Assembly (NCBI GenBank): GCA_009733575.1
Contig: ML770033.1
Coordinates: 1-24,181 of the forward strand
Source of the DNA: Gymnopus androsaceus JB14
Lineage: Eukaryota; Basidiomycota; Agaricomycetes; Agaricales; Omphalotaceae
DNA: 24,181 nucleotides
Direction: 5' to 3'
In this document: positions 18,707-24,181 of the stretch, in pieces
Numbering within the stretch: the first letter of the stretch is position 1
Layout of the letters: every line of letters begins with the position of its first letter
Position numbers and translations under genes: made by a program
Notes under the pieces: generated by a model
What the model saw: the letters and a program-made list of their open reading frames with translations, nothing else
Databases searched by the model: none
What the model was told of the DNA's origin: nothing

Positions 18707-20033
18707 GGGCCCAAGAGAGGTCAAACGTTCAAATCAATCTATTGCTGCCTGCATTTTTATTTCCAATACCTCCCACTTCTACATTGATTCTGACTTGTTG
18801 TAATGTTCTTTCAAGTTCCCACTGTTTGATATTGGTTTTCAGTTCTAACTTATTCATTGGCAGACTTATGTGTGAGCTATTGTAACAATATTGTTATTGG
18901 TGGTTGTTAAAAGTAGTTATGAAGTATTTACAGTCACCTGTAGCACTGTAGTATCAATAAGCAATGGTCTTTCCTTTTCTCCAATGTTCTTTGAGCTCCG
19001 TTTGATTGTTGTAGCAACTGCAACAGGTAATGCATATTAATAAATTTGGTATTGCTCAGAGCTTCTGTAAGGCCTCCTGGCTGTGAGGCTAAGAGGCGGG
19101 AGAGGCTGGTATGCAGACAGAAATATAGCACAAGCTGGATACCAGCTAAGAGCCTTCAGTCCCACCAAATGTCAACACAACCCAATCTATTGAGTAGAGC
19201 AACATATGCAGCAGGAAGAAGAAGAACCAAGGTTACATAAGTACTGGAATGACAGTTAAGCTGTCAGTGAGTCTATAGCCATTACAGCTTCCCATGTCAA
19301 AAGACATGCCATTCAGTCCATAGTGGTCTATAACAACCCATAGTAGTCCATAGTTCTGGACATAGGGGGAACTTACTATGGGTCCTATGAGTGCTATGAG
19401 CACTGCACAGAACTGTTCAGCTCTGTGCAGTACACACAGGTTTTGCTGATGTACAAGAGTCCACACCATCCTGATCTATTGTGATGACAAAGTGATTCCT
19501 TGGAACAAGATTCTTGCCCAGCCTTTATTTGTGGGAACCTCCATATTTAAAAAAAAAGACAACTAAAAAGCACTATCATAAATACATGATGCAAAAGTGC
19601 ATGGCAATAATTGCTATTGGACTGGGAAGAAGGTAGAACCTGGTGGTAGGCTTTGAAAAATCAGCAAAGCCACTTTAGAGGAGGTTACAAACCAGTTTGA
19701 CATAGGAGAACTGCCTGATGGATGTGAGACCCGGTGCACGAAACGGATCTCGAACCAACGTATCCCGAATGTCTCGCACCTAGATGTAGGTGGAGACCAA
19801 ATGTGACCACCCGGGGTAACCGTGCCGTAAGGTGGGTCTGGACAGTAGTATGAGTGTTGTACGGAACAGTACAAGCCTCAGAGGTGCAAGGAACAGTGTA
19901 CGGGCCACCCGCTGATGTAATCAGGAGGAAGCGGGTGGTATTGTGGTCCGACGACCAGAATTGAGTGGGGAGTGGATGGAATATGGGTGAAGGGGTGGTC
20001 CAAAAAGGTGTAATAAGTCCAAATATGGATAAT
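18707..20033. other. No recognisable gene
   Basis: Open frames are short and featureless. There is a palindromic hairpin at 19403-19430 (arms CTGCACAGA and TCTGTGCAG). Several CCATAG/CTATGG motifs cluster at 19315-19400. The part from about 19720 onward reads on the minus strand as low-complexity CT-rich sequence that continues into the LTR-like segment to the right. Confidence 0.45.
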
Positions 20034-20246
20034 GCGGATGGAATACAGCAAATGCGGACGGAAATAGCGTGAGAGCAGGTGGAATAGGGTGAAAGCGGGC
20101 GGAAATAGCGTGGGAGCGGACGGAATAGTGCAAAAGCAGACGGAAATAGCGTGGGAGTGGATGGAATAGGGTGAAAGCGGATGGGAATAGTGTGAGAGCG
20201 GGTGGAAATAGCGTGGGAGCGGGCGGAATTGAGTGAAAGCGGACGG
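20034..20246. repeat. Minisatellite of alternating 20- and 21-bp units, about 10 copies
   Basis: Units start GCGGACGGAA and end in TGAAA or TGGGA, for example GCAGGTGGAATAGGGTGAAA. Ten full copies plus a truncated eleventh are countable, with lengths mostly alternating 20 and 21 bp, so a dimer of about 41 bp seems to have been amplified. One degenerate unit lies just upstream (about 19965-19990). Point differences between units are mostly transitions. Confidence 0.85.
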
Positions 20247-20830
20247 TCCCAGAGGTTCTAGAGGTAGCAAAACCCAAATAGGAAGCTCCCGGGGAGTTTT
20301 GGTTGTAAAGTTGTAAACAGAGATAGAAGACAGTGAGCTCTGGACGTAGATTTGGTATCTATGGACAGAGCCTTGCAGTTAATGCAGATGACAGTGGGCC
20401 TTCAAACGGAGCTCGGAAGGCACAGCTGGTTAGAACAGATAGAAATAGAGAGACAGAGACAGAGACAGAGCAAAACGGGATCGATTTGGTAACAATGGTA
20501 ATAACAGACTAGGTTGCATGGACTTGGGGTGTCTACTTATATACTGTAGGGTGGCTGTGTAAGTCATCGGGAGGGCCTGATGGATGGTTATCAAGTGCGG
20601 GAGGCACCCGGGAGGCAGGATAAGTAGTAATCACATGTAGAAAGTGCCCAGCAGACAGGATAAATGGTAAATAAGCATGGAAAGCACCCGCAATGTAGGT
20701 AATGAGTGTGGGAAGTATCTGCGGACGGTCAGGAAGCGTGGGAATTATTCCCGGACGGCCAGGAAGCGTGGGAAACATCAGCGGGTGGATAGCGGATGAG
20801 AAATGAGCCAAGGCCTGACAATGGAGCACA
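20247..20830 (-). mobile_element. LTR-like segment on the minus strand (ends uncertain)
   Basis: Read on the minus strand, the segment may start TGTCAGGCCTTGG near 20819. It has two copies of a 23-bp unit (20721-20744 and 20752-20774, core AGGAAGCGTGGGAA), then a TATATAAG box at 20536-20543. A CT-rich leader with GTCTCT repeats (about 20445-20470) follows. This is the layout of an LTR promoter, and the minisatellite would then lie in the leader or internal region. No target duplication, primer binding site or retroelement protein could be confirmed. Confidence 0.35.
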
Positions 20831-21189
20831 TGCACAATGTTGCTGCTTTCCTGATGTTTCCAAGCACACAGTCTGCTGAAACCTTTGCAAAGTTGGTTTT
20901 GAGGGTTCTATGCAGCCAAAGAAGCCCTTGTTGAAGCCAGAGCATATTGTTGGCTGCCATGGTTGGTGGAACAATCATGTTGCTTGGGAGTCTTCAGAGA
21001 TTTTCAACCAAAACACAGTCATCTTCTTTGATGAGAAGAAGTTCAAGCTCAAGCATTCAGATGGGCTGCAATACTGTTGAAGGAGGAGAAGGGAAGGCTG
21101 ATTGGATGAACATTGTGTCCAGAAAAGAACTTTGCATGGGGCTGGAAAGGGAAAAGATAAGAAAAGTGTGCTTGTTTGGGCTTGTATTG
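20831..21189. other. No recognisable gene
   Basis: A 106-codon open frame (20947-21267, plus) is Ser- and Lys-rich without a known motif, and it runs into the CAAGTTA repeat region, which argues against it being coding. Confidence 0.4.
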
Positions 21190-21330
21190 GGGCCCTACCA
21201 AATTAACTTGGATTTTCAAACTCCGCTAACTTGTGAATTGAAAGTTAACTTAAAGTTAGCAAGTTAACTTGGTCGACCAAGTTAACTTGTCTAACTTGTT
21301 CTAACTTATTCTAACTTGTCTAACTTGATC
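21190..21330. repeat. CAAGTTA-rich cluster with a perfect 30-bp palindrome
   Basis: 21260-21289 is a perfect palindrome: CAAGTTAACTTG, then GTCGAC, then CAAGTTAACTTG, where each part is itself self-complementary. It is followed by four tandem copies of about 10 bp of TCTAACTTGT (21290-21327) and preceded by AAGTTAACTT and GCTAACTTG variants. Related motifs recur at 21749-21800 and 23526-23650. It may be a recombination-prone array or the subterminal region of an unrecognised DNA transposon. Confidence 0.75.
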
Positions 21331-23028
21331 ATTGTAAAAGCATTCTAAGGCTGTCTAATACTAAGTTAAGGGTCTAAGTCTCACTGGCATCACTCCGCAA
21401 GCATGATAGTTGTGTTATAAGGTTGATTGCCACTGTCATCACTATATTCATGGAACATATCTGCATACAGAGGTATCTACATCTCCTATCTAGCTCTGAA
21501 TGACTGCCTAAGCATCCCGTAGTGAGCAGGAAGCTCTGCTGATGAAGGGATCATGCTCACTGTACTTCAATACTCATAAATATTGCACGGCAATACTGTC
21601 AATACACCTATGTACTGCTCATGGAAACACTGTAAACCATTTATAGAAGACTTTATAAAGTCCTTCTGGGGTGAAAGGCTGCATATATGCAGCGGAAGTG
21701 ATAAATTTATTGTTGTTTGAAATGTATTTATAACGGCAAACTTCGGCCAAGTTAGCACAAGTGGAGATTGAAATTTTTGATGGCACAAGTTAATGACAAG
21801 TTCATGTATATCTTGCAAGTTTGAACCAATATAACACAGTTAATGTATTGCGTGACATTTCTGTTCATTCCAGATCCTTACATAGTCTAAGCACAAGGAA
21901 TCCAATGAGAATTTAACGATTTCATACAGGTTGCAAGCAGGTGATGAGCGACGAGTCTGGAGCAACCTGTATTAAGTTACAATTCTGCAGATATACAGTC
22001 CAAGTAGCCTGTTGTTGCATGTGTATATATGTTTTGGCTTTTTTGCATTGAACTGTTCAACATTAGCTGGCGTCCCATATATATATAAGTATCTTAAGAG
22101 GGATTTCTCATTATGAGCTGGGTTTAAGGTAAACAGTGTTTATTTGATGGGCTTATAGTACAAGTTGTACATGCGTATAAGTACATAATTAAGGAGTTAA
22201 TAAAGGAGAAGTATTGGTATTTAATCAAAAATAAGACTCAAACCTCTATGTATGCGTGTAAAGGTTGATCCTTCAAGGTCCGGGGGGTTAATGTGGAGCG
22301 ACACAATGCATCTATGCACATATGAATGAACAGGAAGTTGGTGGAGGTGAGGGTAAGGGTGAGATCCCTACATTTACTTTAAGTATGACCGTGTATGGGT
22401 GCGGAAATTCGATGCAAATAATGCGTGCTGTTGAATCCAAAGACCAAGATAGTATGGCAACGGTTGGGCAATGGGTTGTATACTGTCCATATTGTGATTG
22501 AAATTCAAAGTTATCTCCACCCACATTATGACAGACATTAAGATGATCATGTATGGGACAATAATGGCAGCATATGCATCACTGTTGCGTACCTGTACTG
22601 TACTCAGGGAGAAAAATTTACAGCAGCAGCCCTGCATTGACAGTCATATTTACATGCATATGTAGATGGTTCAGAGCCTAGATACAAGCCAAGCATAACT
22701 GGATCTCATATCAGTAGCATTTATTCTTTTGCAATCCAACACCAAAAATTCGATGTAGATTCAATGATACAGTGGGATTGATCTGTGCAACGGTGTGCAA
22801 CACACATACTAAGCCCAGACATTGTGTATACAGTCCCAGTGCTATAGGTATACAGTACTGTATACCATATTATCAAGGCCCTTTGAACACCTGTAAGATA
22901 CCATACTTGCTACATTCATTGAGACTTATGGTAATTCAGTGTTAGTTTCTACTAGTGTAATTAAGGTAACTCTGATTCAACAGATTCAGATGTCGTGCAC
23001 TCAGAACATTGATTTACAGTGTGGTATA
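21331..23028. other. No recognisable gene; AT-rich
   Basis: Contains AT-rich microsatellite-like runs (for example TATATATATA near 22080) and only short open frames on both strands, including minus-strand frames at 21567-21818 and 22374-22637 with no recognisable motif. No element boundaries were found. Confidence 0.5.
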
Positions 23029-23030
23029 TA

Positions 23031-23360
23031 GGGCTCTGCACCATACCGTATACGGTTATGGCCATACAAGAAACGGCCGTATCCTGTATTAAGCTCGACG
23101 GTACGGTGTTTTCCGTACCGTATCGCTGTAAATGGCAACGTCAAGACCAGGAAAAAATCTTTTTAGCCAAGACATCACCCGGAACCTCTTCATTAAGGAG
23201 ATATCTATCCGTGCTGGGAACAGCAAACAGATATGAACAGTATTGGCAAAGCCTTATATACGCTGTATATGTACGGCTTCTTCAAATCCTTCGATGGTAA
23301 GATTCCGTAACCGTAAACAGCGACCGTACAATCCATACATACGGCTATGGTACAGAGCCC
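23031..23360. mobile_element. 330-bp MITE with TA target duplication and CCGTA/TACGG motifs
   Basis: The ends are inverted: left GGGCTCTGCACCATACCGTA, right (reverse-complemented) GGGCTCTGTACCATAGCCGT, the same apart from one substitution and a one-base gap. TA lies at 23029-23030 and 23361-23362. The inside is dense in CCGTA/TACGG in both orientations, including a hairpin with nine-base arms ACGGTACGG (23098-23106) and CCGTACCGT (23113-23121). A 93-codon open frame at 23019-23300 overlaps its boundary and is not considered a gene. The TA duplication suggests Tc1/mariner-like mobilisation. Confidence 0.72.
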
Positions 23361-23846
23361 TAAGTATATAGTATAAGTGGTCTTACATATAACTGTACTG
23401 TTTCGGCCATTGATATAGACCTTATATGGCTGCTATGGTGTAGGATATACAATAAGATGGCATATAGTAGTGAGATCGCATTCATAATGTCTAAATCATA
23501 TGCTAGTTTGAGTTGCTAGTAAAACGCAAGTTAGATACATTTTGCCGAGTCTCGGCAAGTTAATCTCGCAAGCGCGGGAAAAACAAGTTAACTTGATTGA
23601 ATGGGACAAGTTAGCCCAACAAGTTACTTTGCTCACACTCAGTTCTCAAAGCCAACTTACTCCCCTTCCTTGCTGTACTTCCACCTTGTCACCCCAACAA
23701 TTTCTTCTTCCAGCAGGACCATGACTGTGAATACACATCCAAAAAGACCACAGCATGGCTCACTGAGCACTATACTCCAGCTCTCCCAGCTTCTTACTGT
23801 TGCGCAGCATATAAGCTAGGAGGCGCAGTGACTAGCACTCACCAAG
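23361..23846. other. No recognisable gene; CAAGTTA motifs
   Basis: Holds a 15-base palindrome TGCCGAG-T-CTCGGCA (23543-23557), CAAGTTAACTTG at 23584-23595, and several further CAAGTTA copies to about 23625. These echo the cluster at 21190-21330. Short open frames here have no recognisable motif. Confidence 0.5.
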
Positions 23847-24114
23847 TGGTTAAGCTTGTAGAGCAGATAGAGAGAGGTAAAAGACTAGTAGAAGTCGTTA
23901 TTATTAGCAGTACTACTGGAGTCCTTATATACTGTAGTACTGTATTCGTTACATATATGGTAGTATCCTTCTAGTATGTTCTATGTGCATGACTTATGAT
24001 GTCGTCCATAAAGCTACTTACTAAGATACTACTGAGGCTGAGTAAGACTACCTCGGCGATGACTGATAGCGTCATATGACCGAGATGATGAGTGATATCA
24101 TCATACGTTCAACA
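23847..24114 (-). mobile_element. 3' LTR of a probable Copia-type retrotransposon
   Basis: On the minus strand a polypurine tract GAGGGGGAG (24115-24123) is followed directly by TGTTGAACG, the classical Ty1/Copia junction between polypurine tract and 3' LTR. The LTR would end ..GCTTAACCA at 23847, giving TG..CA ends and 268 bp. A TATATAAGGAC box lies at 23922-23932, read on the minus strand. The sequence to the right of 24115 would be the end of the internal region and continues outside the window, so the partner LTR cannot be checked. Confidence 0.6.
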
Positions 24115-24181
24115 CTCCCCCTCGCTGAGGTCGTGGAGGTAGAATTCCTCATGTGCTTAAGAAAGCACGTGAATCTCACCT
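24115..24181 (-). other. Polypurine tract and internal 3' end of the Copia-like element (partial)
   Basis: Includes the tract at 24115-24123. Read on the minus strand, one frame from the window edge ends in a TAA at 24157-24159 after GEIHVLS, which could be the polyprotein terminus, but too little is present to identify it. Confidence 0.35.

Noticed and set aside
20034..20246. CRISPR-like array
   Set aside because: The units are contiguous 20/21-bp tandem repeats without unique spacers, in fungal DNA; this is a minisatellite.
20947..21267. Plus-strand 106-codon open frame
   Set aside because: No domain, low-complexity Ser/Lys composition, and its 3' end is inside the CAAGTTA repeat cluster.
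23019..23300. Plus-strand 93-codon open frame
   Set aside because: It begins outside and ends inside the TA-flanked MITE, and its composition follows the CCGTA/TACGG repeats, so it is a by-product of the repeat.

Overview
This window looks like repeat-rich genomic DNA from a mushroom-forming basidiomycete (Agaricomycetes). The evidence is genes cut by many introns of about 45-70 bp with GT..AG ends, two proteins matching the agaricomycete-expanded families DUF6534 and DUF6532, and a Plavaka-type transposase. There is no sign of bacterial or viral gene organisation. All family calls come from motif recognition by eye; no database search was run.

Left part (1-7.5 kb). A 104-bp MITE (616-719) lies upstream of an apparently intact 13-exon DUF6534 membrane-protein gene (1080-2753, 337 aa). 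A second copy of the same gene starts at 3556 but is dead. A 776-bp non-autonomous Mutator-like element (MULE) sits inside its fourth exon with a 9-bp target duplication. An in-frame stop follows, and the last two exons are separated from the rest by about 1.35 kb of inserted, LTR-like DNA. A second member of the same MULE family, also with a 9-bp duplication, is nested in that insertion.

Middle (7.5-10.85 kb). I see no gene here. It is AT-rich DNA with a CCAGC-rich island, an imperfect tandem duplication and small dispersed repeats.

Transposon (10856-18706). A 7.85-kb DNA transposon can be delimited by 25-bp terminal inverted repeats with one mismatch and by subterminal CCATAC/CTATAC repeats. 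Its three genes are a DUF6532-like gene on the minus strand, a divergently oriented Plavaka transposase with an N-terminal C2H2 finger on the plus strand, and a small plus-strand gene for a nuclear, coiled-coil protein. The copy is decayed: a 409-bp solo LTR with a 5-bp target duplication interrupts a transposase exon, an invariant-looking Trp codon has become TAG, and the DUF6532-like gene carries two TGA stops.

Right part (18.7-24.18 kb). No host gene is recognisable. The region holds an LTR-like minus-strand segment with a 20/21-bp minisatellite, a perfect 30-bp palindrome in a CAAGTTA-rich cluster, a 330-bp TA-flanked MITE packed with CCGTA/TACGG motifs, and the 3' LTR of a probable Copia retrotransposon that runs off the window on the minus strand.

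Taken together, this is one living host gene beside its dead paralogue in a bed of nested transposons. The most interesting unit is the three-gene Plavaka element, which places DUF6532 and a coiled-coil partner inside transposon boundaries.
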